Origin: Marinobacterium aestuarii
GTDB lineage: Bacteria > Pseudomonadota > Gammaproteobacteria > Pseudomonadales > Balneatricaceae
DNA length: 64,000 nucleotides
NCBI RefSeq assembly: GCF_001651805.1
Contig: NZ_CP015839.1
Coordinates: 1,798,001-1,862,000 of the forward strand
Direction: 5' to 3'
Shown: positions 16,784-26,257 of the stretch, in pieces
How the letters are laid out: every line of letters starts with the position of its first letter
How positions within the stretch are numbered: position 1 is the stretch's first letter
Notes under the pieces: model-generated
The model's input: the letters and a program-made list of their open reading frames with translations, nothing else
What the model was told of the DNA's origin: nothing
The model's database searches: none
Program-made: the position numbers and the translations under genes

Positions 16784-17404
16784 GTGTTTGAACTTCTGAA
16801 AGCCGGTGGCTGGTTGATGATTCCGATCGTGGCATGTTCGGTGCTTTCACTGGCGATTTGCCTGGAACGGCTGTGGGTGCTGCGTACCTCGCGCATCGCG
16901 CCGGGTGGCTTGCTGGGTGATATCTGGGAGCAGATTAGGGGCAAGACGCTGACGCCCGCCCAGATGCGTGAAATCAAAACGCAGAGCCCGCTGGGCCGCA
17001 TCATGGTGGCCGGGCTGAACAATGCCAAACATGGCCGCGAGGTGATGAAGGAAAGCATTCTTGAGGCTGCGAGCCAGGTGATTCACGAGCTGGAACGCTT
17101 CCTTAACCCCCTGGGGACCATCGCTGCGGTTACGCCCTTGCTGGGCCTGCTGGGCACGGTGATCGGCATGATCAAGGTCTTCACCGAAATCATGGTACAG
17201 GGCACGGGGAACGCCTCGGTGCTGGCCGGTGGTATCTCCGAGGCGCTGATCACCACGGCGGCCGGTCTTTCGGTGGCGATTCCAACCCTGATTTTTCACC
17301 GCTTCTTTCAGCGCAAGGTCGATTCCCTGGTCAAGGAAATGGAGCAGGAAGCGGTCAAGCTGGTGGAAGTGGTGCATGGCGAGCGTGAAATTGACCATGT
17401 CTGA
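16784..17404 (+). CDS. exbB: ExbB/TolQ-type proton channel
   Basis: A 206-residue protein with an N-terminal helix (about 8-28) and two helices in the second half, including the family block TPLLGLLGTVIGMIKVF and ALITTAAGLSVAIPTLI. It should form the proton-motive-force motor with the adjacent ExbD. The start is a GTG at 16784 preceded by GGAGGG. Its position between comEC and exbD-lpxK is conserved in gammaproteobacteria; the energized partner (TonB or other) cannot be told. Confidence 0.93.
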   Translation: MFELLKAGGWLMIPIVACSVLSLAICLERLWVLRTSRIAPGGLLGDIWEQIRGKTLTPAQMREIKTQSPLGRIMVAGLNNAKHGREVMKESILEAASQVIHELERFLNPLGTIAAVTPLLGLLGTVIGMIKVFTEIMVQGTGNASVLAGGISEALITTAAGLSVAIPTLIFHRFFQRKVDSLVKEMEQEAVKLVEVVHGEREIDHV

Positions 17405-17446
17405 TATCGCCGTCGCATTTACCATGCCCCGTCCGGAGGGTAGCGC

Positions 17447-17866
17447 GTGAAGTTTCAGCGCCGCAGCCAGGAGGAGGTCAGTGTCAATCTGACGCCGCTG
17501 ATTGATGTGGTGTTTCTGCTGCTGATCTTTTTCATGGTATCCACGACCTTTACCCGCGAAACCCATCTGCAGGTGGATCTGCCTGAAGCCAGTGGCGAAC
17601 CTGGCGAGGCGTCTGCGCAGCTGCTGGAAGTGCTGATCGATGCCCAGGGGCGCTACAGTATTAATGGTCAGCCGCTGGTGAATTCCAAGCCCGATACACT
17701 GCGCCAGGCCTTGCGCCAGAGTGCCGGTGAAGAGCGTGATCGCCCACTGCTGATTACCGCCGATGGCACCACGCCGCATCAGGCGGTCGTCACCGTCATG
17801 GATGTGGCCGGTCAGCTGGGCTTCGTGCACCTGAGTATCACTACCCGCGAACCGGGTTCGCCCTGA
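17447..17866 (+). CDS. exbD: ExbD/TolR-type motor subunit
   Basis: A 139-residue protein with one N-terminal helix containing the channel aspartate in NLTPLIDVVFLLLIFFMVS, then a periplasmic domain ending FVHLSITT. The aspartate in LIDVVF is the proton-path residue of the family. It follows exbB by 42 bases and precedes lpxK by 3, so all three are probably co-transcribed. Confidence 0.94.
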   Translation: MKFQRRSQEEVSVNLTPLIDVVFLLLIFFMVSTTFTRETHLQVDLPEASGEPGEASAQLLEVLIDAQGRYSINGQPLVNSKPDTLRQALRQSAGEERDRPLLITADGTTPHQAVVTVMDVAGQLGFVHLSITTREPGSP

Positions 17867-17869
17867 TCA

Positions 17870-18919
17870 ATGAGTGCCTTGATGCGGGGCTGGGTGCGAG
17901 GCTGGTATCAGGGAAGTCGCTGGCTGTGTGTACTGCGCCCGCTGGAGTGGTTGTTCCGTCATCTTGTGCTGCGCCGTCGCGCGCAGTATCTGTCCCATCC
18001 TGAGCTTGTCTGGCAGCCGCCGGTACCGCTGATCATCGTTGGTAATATCTCCGTAGGTGGAACCGGCAAAACACCGCTGGTGCTGGCGCTGCTGCAGTGG
18101 GCGCAGGCGGCGGGCTACAAGCCCGGTGTGGTGAGTCGAGGCTACGGCTCCAAAGCGTCGCGGTACCCCTGTCTGGTGGTTGCGGGCGCGAACGCGGCCG
18201 AGGTGGGGGATGAGCCGCTGCTGATCGTCGAGCGCAGTGGCTGTGCGCTGGTGATAGACCCGGACCGCGTCGCGGCGGCGAAGTATCTGCTGCAACAGAC
18301 CGACTGTAATCTGATCATCAGTGATGACGGTCTGCAGCATTATCGCCTGGGGCGCAGCGTCGAAATTCTGGTGCTGGACAGTGAGCGCGGCCTTGGCAGC
18401 GGGCGCTGCCTGCCGGAGGGGCCCTTGCGCGAGCCGCCAGAACGCATGGATTCGGTCGATCTTGTTGTGGTGAACGGTGACGGGCCCTTTCGCCCTGTCG
18501 GTGCCCATATGATGCAATTGATGCCGGGCGCGCTGCGGGCGCTTGATGGCAGTGCCAGCCTGCAGGCTGCAAATTGGCCGGGTGCGCGGCGGGTGCATGC
18601 GCTGGCCGGTATCGGCAACCCGCAGCGTTTCTTCGACAGTTTGCGTCGGCTGGGATTTGACCCCATTGCCCACAGTTTTGCTGATCATCATGCCTTCAGT
18701 GCCGAAGACCTTGAATTTGGCGATGATCTGGCGCTGATCATGACGGAAAAAGATGCGGTGAAGTGCCGTAATCTGGCACCGGCGAACAGCTGGTATCTGC
18801 CGGTGGAGGCGCGGCTGGACACGCTATTTGAATCTGCGCTTGCGACGCAGTTAAATAGACAAGATTCCCCAGGGCCCGGGTTGCGGGTGTCTGATGCTAT
18901 TTCAGGTGAGAGACAATGA
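17870..18919 (+). CDS. lpxK: Tetraacyldisaccharide 4'-kinase
   Basis: LpxK phosphorylates the 4' position of the lipid A disaccharide precursor at the inner membrane. The 349-residue protein has an N-terminal membrane-proximal helix and the Walker [15 protein letters not shown] (about residues 57-70). Family segments [26 protein letters not shown] and MTEKDAVKC are present. Its stop overlaps the start of the ycaR-like gene (ATGA). Confidence 0.96.
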   Translation: MSALMRGWVRGWYQGSRWLCVLRPLEWLFRHLVLRRRAQYLSHPELVWQPPVPLIIVGNISVGGTGKTPLVLALLQWAQAAGYKPGVVSRGYGSKASRYPCLVVAGANAAEVGDEPLLIVERSGCALVIDPDRVAAAKYLLQQTDCNLIISDDGLQHYRLGRSVEILVLDSERGLGSGRCLPEGPLREPPERMDSVDLVVVNGDGPFRPVGAHMMQLMPGALRALDGSASLQAANWPGARRVHALAGIGNPQRFFDSLRRLGFDPIAHSFADHHAFSAEDLEFGDDLALIMTEKDAVKCRNLAPANSWYLPVEARLDTLFESALATQLNRQDSPGPGLRVSDAISGERQ

Positions 18920-19122
18920 TGGATAAGAAACTGCTCGATATTCTGGTGTGTCCGGTGTCCAAGGCGTCGCTGCACTATCACAGGGAAACCGACGAGCTGT
19001 TCTGCAGTGCCAGCGGTCTGGCGTACCCGATCCGTGACGGCATTCCGGTGATGCTGGAAACCGAAGCGCGCAAGCTGACCGAAGCCGAGCGCGAGGCACT
19101 GAAAAAGCAGGTGCGCCCATGA
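18916..19122 (+). CDS. ycaR: Trm112-like / YcaR family small protein
   Basis: A 68-residue protein of the UPF0434/Trm112 family: [16 protein letters not shown], then [19 protein letters not shown]. The full zinc set of eukaryotic Trm112 is not kept (only Cys in LVCP and FCSA). It is wedged between lpxK and kdsB with 4-base overlaps on both sides, the usual gammaproteobacterial arrangement. Function is not established. Confidence 0.9.
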   Translation: MMDKKLLDILVCPVSKASLHYHRETDELFCSASGLAYPIRDGIPVMLETEARKLTEAEREALKKQVRP

Positions 19123-19883
19123 GCTTCACAGTTATTATTCCGGCCCGTTTCGGCTCCACCCGTTTCCCCGGCAAGCCGCTGGCCGATATTGCCGGCAAGC
19201 CGATGATTCAGCATGTCTACGAGCGTGCCTGCCTGAGCGACGCGACGCGGGTGCTGGTTGCCACCGATGATGTGCGTATTGCTGATGCGGCCCGTGGCTT
19301 TGGCGCCGAAGTGTGCATGACCTCGGCGGATCATCCCTCAGGTACCGACCGCTTGCAGGAAGTGGTGGCGATCCTTGGCATGGCGGATGACGATATAGTG
19401 GTCAATGTGCAGGGTGATGAGCCGTTGATTCCACCGGCAATCATCAACCAGGTGGCGGCCAACCTTGCGGCTAACCCCCAGGCGGGGATCGCGACCCTGT
19501 CGGAGCCGGTGGATGAAATCGCCGGGCTGATGAATCCCAATGTGGTCAAGGTAGTGACGGATCGTTTTGGCATGGCGCTCTATTTCAGCCGTGCCACCAT
19601 TCCCTGGCCGCGGGATTCCTTCGCCACTGCTGGCGGGCGCGAGCAGATGCCGGCCGGGTTCGAGTGGCAGCGCCATATTGGTATCTATGGCTATCGCGTG
19701 CGGTTGCTGAACGACTTCGTACAGTGGCCCCCGGCAGCGGTCGAGACCACGGAATGCCTCGAGCAGCTGCGCGCACTCTGGAACGGCGCCCGCATTCATG
19801 TGGCGGTCGCGGCCGAGTTGCCGCCGGCGGGTGTGGATACCCCGGAGGATCTGGAGCGCCTGCGGATCCTGCTCGGAGCCTGA
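19119..19883 (+). CDS. kdsB: CMP-Kdo synthetase
   Basis: 3-deoxy-manno-octulosonate cytidylyltransferase activates Kdo for addition to lipid A. The 254-residue length is normal. It shows the nucleotide-binding start [50 protein letters not shown] and HIGIYGYR. It is last in comEC-exbBD-lpxK-ycaR-kdsB, linking the run to lipopolysaccharide core synthesis. The convergent efflux gene ends 4 bases later. Confidence 0.97.
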   Translation: MSFTVIIPARFGSTRFPGKPLADIAGKPMIQHVYERACLSDATRVLVATDDVRIADAARGFGAEVCMTSADHPSGTDRLQEVVAILGMADDDIVVNVQGDEPLIPPAIINQVAANLAANPQAGIATLSEPVDEIAGLMNPNVVKVVTDRFGMALYFSRATIPWPRDSFATAGGREQMPAGFEWQRHIGIYGYRVRLLNDFVQWPPAAVETTECLEQLRALWNGARIHVAVAAELPPAGVDTPEDLERLRILLGA

Positions 19884-19886
19884 TTC

Positions 19887-21386
19887 CTACCTAGTGTTTT
19901 GTGGGCGCGGAGCCTGCATCAGGGGGAGTAGCAGCAGGGCGGCCAGGGTCACCCAGATCATGATCTGAAAATCCTGCAGGTACGCCAGTATCTGGGCCTC
20001 GCGCGTTACGGTGGCGTTCAGCGCGCCGAGCCCCGCCGGGCTCTCCAGGCTCCAGGCGCCGGTGTTGATGACCTGCTGCAATGGCAGGCTGAAGTCCGTG
20101 ATATAGGTTGCGAAGGCGGCGTGGTTGGCTTGGGTGTTGTGGGCCAGCAGGGTGACCATCCAGGCGATGCCGATGCTGCTGCCGATATTGCGCATCAGGC
20201 TGAATAGCGCTGTGCCCTCGTTGCGAAATGCCGGCGCCAGGGTGGCAAATGCCAGGGTGCTTAGCGGCACAAACACAAAGCCCAGCCCCAGTCCCTGGGT
20301 GATACCCGTGCGTACCAGTTCCCACTGGCTGATGTCCGGTGTAAAGAACGTCATTTCCCACAGCGAATAGCTGATCAATACCAGTCCCAGTGCAATTTTG
20401 TAGCGATTGTCCGTGCCCTGCAGGCGCCCGGCTATCAGCATGGCAAGCATGGTGCCTATGCCTCTTGGGGCTAGCAGCAGTCCGGTGGTCATGACCGGGT
20501 AGCCCGACAGGTGCTGCAAAAAGGGTGGCAGCAGCGCCATGGTCGCCAGCAGGATGATGCCAACGGCGAAGATCATGATGAGCCCGACGCTGAAATTGCG
20601 GTCACGAAAAATACCGGGGCTGATGAAGGGCTGTGCTGCGGTGCAGCTGTGGACCACAAACAGGTAGCCGCAAAGCACTGTCAGCGAGAGCTCAAGCATG
20701 ATTTCGGGCGAGTTCAGCCAGCCCAGCAGTTCGCCTCGATCAAGGGCCATTTGCAGTGCGGCTATGGTGAGGCCGAGAAAGGCAAATCCCGGCAGGTCAA
20801 AGCGACGCGTGCGATCGGTGGGGGTTTCGTCGAGAAACAGCAGCAGGCCCAGCCAGGCCAGAATGCCAAAGGGCAGGTTGATGTAGAACACCCAGCGCCA
20901 GCTGTAGTATTCGGTGAGGTAGCCGCCAAGCGTCGGTCCCAGTATGGGGCCAACCATCACGCCGACGCCCCACATGGCCATGGCGGAACCGTGCTTTTGG
21001 GGCGGGTGGCTGTCCAGCAGTACCGCCTGGGACAGCGGCACCAGAGCGGCGCCGAAAATCCCCTGCAGCAGGCGGAACAGTACCATCTGATCCAGGTTCT
21101 GGGCGGCGCCGCAGAGCATGGAGGTCAGGGTAAAGCCGATGATCGAAGCGCTGAACAGGCGCTTGCGCCCAAAGCGTGCAGCCATGAAACCGGTCAGCGG
21201 CATGAAGATCGCCGCACCCACGATGTAGGAGGTCAGCACCCAGGAAATCTGGTCCTGAGTGGCCGACAGGCCACCCTGCATGTTGGGCAGAGCGACGTTG
21301 GCGATGGTCGTATCCAGTGCCTGCATGATGGTGGCCAGCATCACGGTCAGTGTAATCAGGCCGGTGCGCTGTCCGACTGGACTCAA
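19887..21386 (-). CDS. EmrB-type MFS multidrug efflux permease (DHA2)
   Basis: A 499-residue, 14-helix major facilitator. Motif C-like VGPILGPTLGGYL and motif A-like GFMAARFGRKRLF are present, with the family start MQALDTTIANVALPNMQG. It would pair with the adjacent periplasmic adaptor (EmrA-like) and an outer-membrane channel to export drugs or toxic organics. Its start overlaps the adaptor stop by 4 bases. Substrate is unknown. Confidence 0.93.
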   Translation of the reverse strand: MSPVGQRTGLITLTVMLATIMQALDTTIANVALPNMQGGLSATQDQISWVLTSYIVGAAIFMPLTGFMAARFGRKRLFSASIIGFTLTSMLCGAAQNLDQMVLFRLLQGIFGAALVPLSQAVLLDSHPPQKHGSAMAMWGVGVMVGPILGPTLGGYLTEYYSWRWVFYINLPFGILAWLGLLLFLDETPTDRTRRFDLPGFAFLGLTIAALQMALDRGELLGWLNSPEIMLELSLTVLCGYLFVVHSCTAAQPFISPGIFRDRNFSVGLIMIFAVGIILLATMALLPPFLQHLSGYPVMTTGLLLAPRGIGTMLAMLIAGRLQGTDNRYKIALGLVLISYSLWEMTFFTPDISQWELVRTGITQGLGLGFVFVPLSTLAFATLAPAFRNEGTALFSLMRNIGSSIGIAWMVTLLAHNTQANHAAFATYITDFSLPLQQVINTGAWSLESPAGLGALNATVTREAQILAYLQDFQIMIWVTLAALLLLPLMQAPRPQNTR

Positions 21387-22447
21387 GAGCAGGCGCCTTG
21401 CAGGCGGCAGGTGCCTGTGTCCACCTCGATCAGGGCGCTGAGCCCTGCGCGCAGCTTGCCGCCGGGGTCAGCGAGCTGGATGCGCACCGGCACACGCTGG
21501 GGGATCTTGACCCAGTTGCCGGTGGCATTCTGCGCCGGAATGACGGCAAACTCGGCGCCGGTTGCCGGGCTCAGGCTGTCTACCGAGCCGTGCCATTGCT
21601 GGTCGGGGAAACTGTCGAAATTGATGCGTACTGGCTGTCCGGGGGCGATCTTGGCCAGGTCAGCTTCAATGAAATTGGCTTCAACCCAGAGTTTGCTGCC
21701 AATCAGAATTGCAGCAATTTTCCCGCGCTCCAGGAATTGGCCGGGTTTGGGCAGTTGGCTGATATGGCCGTCCATCGGGGCATGGATGGCGGTCTGTTGC
21801 AGGGCGTGTTCTGCCTGCTGCAGTTCGGCTTTTGCAATCCGGTAGTCGGGATGTTGCTCGATCGGGGTGTTGGGCCCGCCCGCCAGTTCATCGGCAATGC
21901 GCTGCAGCTCGAGCTTCAGTGCCACCTCGCGCTGGCGTGCCATGTCGGCATTGTGGCGTGCTTCATCCAGGCGGGCGCGGGATATCGCCCCCCTGCGGGC
22001 CAGGTTCTCCTGGCGATCGGCTTCGCGTTGCCAGTAATCAAGGTCCGTACGGGCCAGGTCGATCTGCGCCTGCTTCTCGGCGTGGCTGCTGCGTTTTGCC
22101 TGGATGTCGGCTGTGACGGCGGCCAGCTGTGCCTGGGCGCGACGCAGTGACGTCTGGAATTCGGTCGGATCCAGTTGAAACAGCAGGTCACCTTTGCTGA
22201 CGGCGGCGTTGTCGCCCACGTTCAGCTCTAGCACTGTGCCCGAAACTTCGCTGCTGATCGGGGCCTTGTCGGCCTTGAGGTAGGCGTTGTCTGTTTCGAG
22301 GTAACGGCCGCTGCGCAGATAAAGCAGGCTGGCGATGGCGACGGCCAGTAACGGTATGACGACCATCAGCAGGGTGCGCAGGCTGATACCGGCAAATCTG
22401 CGGCGCGGTGGCGGAGTGTTTTCGGTTTGGGGGAGCGTTGTGGTCAC
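21383..22447 (-). CDS. EmrA/HlyD-type membrane fusion protein
   Basis: A 354-residue adaptor with one N-terminal helix (about 26-46), a biotinyl-lipoyl half motif (SSEVSGTVLELNVGDNAAVSKGDLLFQLD), a long coiled-coil hairpin (about 85-185) and beta-barrel segments (GQPVRINFDSFPDQ). It should bridge the MFS pump to an outer-membrane channel. It lies 12 bases after the marR-type gene and overlaps emrB-like by 4 bases. Confidence 0.92.
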   Translation of the reverse strand: MTTTLPQTENTPPPRRRFAGISLRTLLMVVIPLLAVAIASLLYLRSGRYLETDNAYLKADKAPISSEVSGTVLELNVGDNAAVSKGDLLFQLDPTEFQTSLRRAQAQLAAVTADIQAKRSSHAEKQAQIDLARTDLDYWQREADRQENLARRGAISRARLDEARHNADMARQREVALKLELQRIADELAGGPNTPIEQHPDYRIAKAELQQAEHALQQTAIHAPMDGHISQLPKPGQFLERGKIAAILIGSKLWVEANFIEADLAKIAPGQPVRINFDSFPDQQWHGSVDSLSPATGAEFAVIPAQNATGNWVKIPQRVPVRIQLADPGGKLRAGLSALIEVDTGTCRLQGACS

Positions 22448-22459
22448 CGGTTCAGTCTC

Positions 22460-22924
22460 CTAGATTGGCTGGGGCTCTGGGTGAGTGCTGGCGGGCGTCT
22501 GGCTGCCGGACAGGTTGCTGCGTATCTGTACTAGGGATGACGCCAGTTCATCACGCTGACGGGCATCCAGGCCGTCCATCATCTGCTCGTAAATACCGGC
22601 GCCGATCTGGCGGATTTGCTGCAGTGGGTTTTGTGCGGCAGCGGTGGTGTGCAGTCGGTAGGCGCGTCTGTCCCTGGGGTCGGCGCGTCGTTCTACCAGC
22701 TGCTGTTGCTGCAGCAGATCGATGAGCCGGGCCAGGGTAATGGGCTGAATCTCCATCAGCTCGGCCAGCTCGACCTGGCGTGATCCCGGATAGCGACTGA
22801 TGTAGATCAGTGCCCGGGCCTGGGCGTAGGTCAGCTCGCTGTGGTCAAGTTGCTGCTGGAAGCGCTGGCGCATCAGGCGGCCGATATCGGCGAACAGGAA
22901 GCCCGGGTTGGCGTCGTGATTCAT
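22460..22924 (-). CDS. MarR-family transcriptional regulator
   Basis: A 154-residue winged-helix regulator: LTYAQARALIYISRYPG, then QVELAELMEIQPITLARLIDLL (recognition helix) and the wing VERRADPRDRRAYRL. It heads the efflux operon and probably represses it until a ligand binds. The ATG at 22924 is preferred to a GTG at 22933. A near-perfect palindrome 16 bases upstream of the start is a likely operator. Confidence 0.92.
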   Translation of the reverse strand: MNHDANPGFLFADIGRLMRQRFQQQLDHSELTYAQARALIYISRYPGSRQVELAELMEIQPITLARLIDLLQQQQLVERRADPRDRRAYRLHTTAAAQNPLQQIRQIGAGIYEQMMDGLDARQRDELASSLVQIRSNLSGSQTPASTHPEPQPI

Positions 22925-22939
22925 GGTAAGCACTCTATA

Positions 22940-22958
22940 TAGTAAGCAATGCTTATTA
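22940..22958. promoter_or_regulatory. Probable MarR operator palindrome
   Basis: TAGTAAGCA-A-TGCTTATTA is an inverted repeat with 8 of 9 arm positions matched, just upstream of the marR-type start. A further TAAGCA half-site lies at 22927-22932. Size, symmetry and place fit autoregulation by the MarR protein. Confidence 0.65.
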
Positions 22959-23130
22959 TATGAGTCGACTATAGATATGCAAGGCTAGGCCGGGTCCCTG
23001 TCGCGGAGTGGCGCCGATGACTGTCTGGCAGCGTTGCGTGGTCGGGTTAAAGGCCGTCGTTGTGCTGGCGCGAGGGCAACTCAGCCGGTAGCATAGGCGC
23101 CTGTTATATTCAGTCGTAATCAGGGCAGCA

Positions 23131-25302
23131 ATGAGCTATCAGGTGCTGGCGCGTAAATGGCGTCCGAAGCGTTTTCAGGAAATGGTGGGTCAGGAACACG
23201 TACTGAAGGCGCTGGTCAATGCGCTGGACGATGATCGGCTGCACCATGCCTATCTTTTCACCGGCACGCGGGGCGTGGGCAAGACGTCCATTGCGCGCCT
23301 GTTTGCCAAGTCACTCAACTGCGAGGTCGGCGTATCGTCGGATCCATGCGGCCAGTGCAGCGCCTGTCGCGAGATTGCCGAAGGGCGTTTCGTTGATCTG
23401 ATCGAAGTCGATGCGGCCTCCCGTACCAAGGTGGAGGATACCCGCGAGCTGCTTGAAAACGTGCAGTACGCGCCGACCCACGGGCGCTACAAGGTGTACC
23501 TCATCGATGAGGTGCACATGCTGTCGACTCACTCTTTCAATGCCTTGCTGAAAACGCTGGAAGAGCCGCCGCCCCATGTGAAATTCCTGCTGGCCACGAC
23601 GGATCCGCAAAAGTTGCCGGTCACCATCCTGTCGCGCTGCCTGCAATTCAATCTCAAGAATATGATTCCCGAGCGTATCGTCGAGCACCTGCGATTCGTG
23701 CTGGGGGAGGAAAATATCCCGTTCGAGGAGGCTGCGCTCTGGCTGCTGGCGCGCTCCGCCGACGGCTCCATGCGTGATGGCATGAGCCTGACCGATCAGG
23801 CTATTGCCTTTGGTGCCGGCACTATTACCACGCTCGATGTTCAGACCATGCTTGGCAGCATCGATCAGATGCTGGTAAGTCGGCTGCTGGAATGCCTGTC
23901 GGCCCGGGATGCGAAGGCGTTGCTGGCGGCGGTGGCGGATCTGGCGCAGTTCTCGCCCGATTATGCCAGCGTGCTCGGGGACATGATCAGCCTGTTGCAC
24001 CGTGTTGCCATTGCCCAGGTGCTGCCCGATGCGGCGGATAACAGTCTGGGAGATCGCGAACAGATATTGGCGCTGTCCCGCGCCCTGACCGCTGAAGATG
24101 TACAGCTGTATTACCAGATTGCCTTGCTGGGCCGACGGGATCTGCCCTATGTGCCGGACGCCCGGGAAGGCCTGGAAATGGTGCTGTTGCGCATGCTGGC
24201 TTTTCGCCCTGCGGATGCGCCTGCGGGACCCGCGCCTGTTTCCAGCGCCGCTGCGAATGCCAGTTCAAATGCCAGTGTCAATACAGGAGCCAGCGCTAGC
24301 GCGTCACCGCCTGTGGCTGACACGGATGCTCAGGTTACCAATGCGCGGGTTGCCAATGTGCAGGCCGCGCAACCTGTCCGCAATGCAGCCCGTGAGGCTG
24401 TTGTATCGCGTGCTGAGCAGGCTCTCGCTGTGGCGCCGGTTGCAGCGCCAGCGCTTGCGCCCGAGCCCGTAATGACCGCTGCTGCCGCTCCTGTGGCCGC
24501 ACCTGCGCCCGCTCCTGTGTCTGAGAGTGCATCGCAGCGGGTGTCTGCCGTGTCAGCGAGTGCCAGGCCAGATGGGTCGCCTGAGTACGACGAGTCGGAT
24601 ATACCGGGCGGATACGATCAGGGTGATGCGGATCTGGCGTTCATGGGAGTAGCGCCGCCAAAAAAGTCTGAGTCCGCTGCTGTCGCCCGGCCGCAGTCGG
24701 CGCCTCAGGGAGCTGCCGCGCCCGTGACTGCGTCAGGGGCTGGCACTGTATCAGGGGCTGACACTGGGCGATCTGAGCCCGCCTCCTTGCAGGCGTCGCG
24801 GTCCGCTGCGGCGGGGTCGCCTGTTCAGCCTCAGTCGCCTTCGTCGTCAGTACCGGTGTCGCGGCCAACTCAGATCGCTCCGGTGCAGGCCAGGCCGCTG
24901 GCACTGGATTCATTGCAGGCCGATGACTGGGTTGCGCTCTGCACCGGTCTTGGCTTGGGAGGGATGACCGAGAGTCTGGCGGTGAATCTGTCGCTGGAGT
25001 CGGTGCAGGGGCAAAACCTGCGGTTTCACTACACGGCACAACAGCAGGCGCTGCTGAATGAGATCCAGCGCGAACGTATCACCAAGGCGCTGCGTGATTA
25101 TTTTGCACAGCCGCTTGAGGTAGAATTCGAATGTGCGGCCCAGGGCCGCGAAACGCCGCATCAGTTTGCCCAGCGTCAGCGTGAGCTGCGCCAGGCCCGG
25201 GCTGTTGCGGCGATTGAGCAGGATCCGCTGGTGCAGGATATTCTGCAGCAGTTTGATGCTCATATTGATATAGATACCGTAGTACCGCTCGAACCGAATT
25301 GA
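23131..25302 (+). CDS. dnaX: DNA polymerase III tau (and gamma) subunit
   Basis: A 723-residue clamp-loader ATPase. Walker A is in [11 protein letters not shown], followed by a zinc-module with CGQCSAC, Walker B DEVHML, sensor ATTDPQKLP and the SRC motif. After residue ~365 comes a long Ala/Pro/Ser/Val-rich linker, then the C-terminal tau domain that contacts DnaB and Pol III alpha. The heptamer A AAA AAG in the linker should give the shorter gamma form (about 513 residues) by -1 frameshifting. It starts the dnaX-ybaB-recR operon. Confidence 0.97.
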   Translation: MSYQVLARKWRPKRFQEMVGQEHVLKALVNALDDDRLHHAYLFTGTRGVGKTSIARLFAKSLNCEVGVSSDPCGQCSACREIAEGRFVDLIEVDAASRTKVEDTRELLENVQYAPTHGRYKVYLIDEVHMLSTHSFNALLKTLEEPPPHVKFLLATTDPQKLPVTILSRCLQFNLKNMIPERIVEHLRFVLGEENIPFEEAALWLLARSADGSMRDGMSLTDQAIAFGAGTITTLDVQTMLGSIDQMLVSRLLECLSARDAKALLAAVADLAQFSPDYASVLGDMISLLHRVAIAQVLPDAADNSLGDREQILALSRALTAEDVQLYYQIALLGRRDLPYVPDAREGLEMVLLRMLAFRPADAPAGPAPVSSAAANASSNASVNTGASASASPPVADTDAQVTNARVANVQAAQPVRNAAREAVVSRAEQALAVAPVAAPALAPEPVMTAAAAPVAAPAPAPVSESASQRVSAVSASARPDGSPEYDESDIPGGYDQGDADLAFMGVAPPKKSESAAVARPQSAPQGAAAPVTASGAGTVSGADTGRSEPASLQASRSAAAGSPVQPQSPSSSVPVSRPTQIAPVQARPLALDSLQADDWVALCTGLGLGGMTESLAVNLSLESVQGQNLRFHYTAQQQALLNEIQRERITKALRDYFAQPLEVEFECAAQGRETPHQFAQRQRELRQARAVAAIEQDPLVQDILQQFDAHIDIDTVVPLEPN
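24645..24671 (+). promoter_or_regulatory. Programmed -1 ribosomal frameshift site in dnaX
   Basis: The slippery heptamer A-AAA-AAG is at 24660-24666 in the correct zero frame. A Shine-Dalgarno-like GGGAG (24645-24649) lies exactly 10 bases upstream, as in E. coli dnaX. After a -1 slip the next codons are GTC then TGA (24669-24671), ending gamma at once. A GGCGC/GCGCC stem is possible downstream but is weak. Confidence 0.88.
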
Positions 25303-25321
25303 TTGGCTGAGGATAAATACG

Positions 25322-25645
25322 ATGATGAAGAACATGGGTGGCCTGATGAAGCAGGCGCAGAAAATGCAGGAAGACATGCAGCGCGTGCAGGAAGAAGTGG
25401 CGCGCGCAGAAGTGACCGGTGAATCCGGCGCAGGTCTGGTCAAGATCGTCATGAATGGTCGTCACGACGTTAAGTCGATTGCCATTGATGACAGCCTGAT
25501 GCAAGAAGAGAAAGAGATCCTGGAAGACCTGATCGCGGCGGCCGTCAACGATGCCGTACGCAAGGTTGAGACCAATACCAAGGATAAAATGTCTAAAGTC
25601 ACCGCCGGCATGCAGTTGCCGCCGGGCTTTAATATGCCGTTCTGA
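25322..25645 (+). CDS. ybaB: YbaB/EbfC nucleoid-associated protein
   Basis: A 107-residue member of the YbaB/EbfC family of small dimeric DNA-binding proteins. Typical are the Met/Lys/Gln-rich N-terminal helix ([20 protein letters not shown]), [17 protein letters not shown] and the [10 protein letters not shown] ending. It sits between dnaX and recR, its conserved place, 19 bases after dnaX and 5 before recR. Confidence 0.96.
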   Translation: MMKNMGGLMKQAQKMQEDMQRVQEEVARAEVTGESGAGLVKIVMNGRHDVKSIAIDDSLMQEEKEILEDLIAAAVNDAVRKVETNTKDKMSKVTAGMQLPPGFNMPF

Positions 25646-25650
25646 TAACG

Positions 25651-26250
25651 ATGTCTTTCAGTCCTCTGATACAGCAGTTGATCAAATCCTTGCGTTGCCT
25701 GCCGGGTGTGGGTCCCAAGTCGGCGCAGCGCATGGCACTGTATCTGCTTGAGCATGACCGTCCGGCGGCGCTGGAGCTGGCCGCGTCGCTGCACGAAGCG
25801 GTGGAACGGGTTGGTGAGTGCGCGTCCTGCCGTACCCTGTCGGAAGTGTCTCCCTGTGGCATCTGTACGTCGAGCAGTCGCGATCGCTCGGTGCTCTGTG
25901 TGCTGGAGTCGCCGGTCGATATGCTGGCCATCGAGCAAACGGGAGGGTTCGGGGGCTATTATTTTGTCCTCAAGGGGCATCTGTCGCCTATTGATGGCGT
26001 CGGTCCCGACGATCTGGGTATCGATGCGCTCGTCGAGCGGCTGCGTGGCGGTGAGGTGCGCGAAGTCATACTGGCGACCAATCCCACGGTGGAAGGTGAA
26101 GCGACGGCACACTATATCGCCGAGCAGGTGCGCGAGCTGGGTGTTCGGGTGAGTCGTATTGCCCACGGTGTGCCTGTGGGTGGCGAACTTGAGTTTATCG
26201 ATGGTGGTACTCTGGCGCACGCGCTGGCGGGTCGACGTTCCCTGAATTGA
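25651..26250 (+). CDS. recR: Recombination mediator RecR
   Basis: A 199-residue protein that with RecFO loads RecA at gaps. It has the N-terminal helix-hairpin-helix ([13 protein letters not shown]), a four-Cys zinc finger (CASCRTLS...CGIC), the Toprim start [14 protein letters not shown] and the C-terminal Walker B-like region ([28 protein letters not shown]). Length and motifs are normal. Confidence 0.97.
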   Translation: MSFSPLIQQLIKSLRCLPGVGPKSAQRMALYLLEHDRPAALELAASLHEAVERVGECASCRTLSEVSPCGICTSSSRDRSVLCVLESPVDMLAIEQTGGFGGYYFVLKGHLSPIDGVGPDDLGIDALVERLRGGEVREVILATNPTVEGEATAHYIAEQVRELGVRVSRIAHGVPVGGELEFIDGGTLAHALAGRRSLN

Positions 26251-26257
26251 GGTAGGC

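Noticed and set aside
20511-21845. 444-codon plus-strand ORF opposite the efflux genes
   Set aside because: Crosses two real minus-strand genes and is low-complexity His/Gln/Gly-rich.
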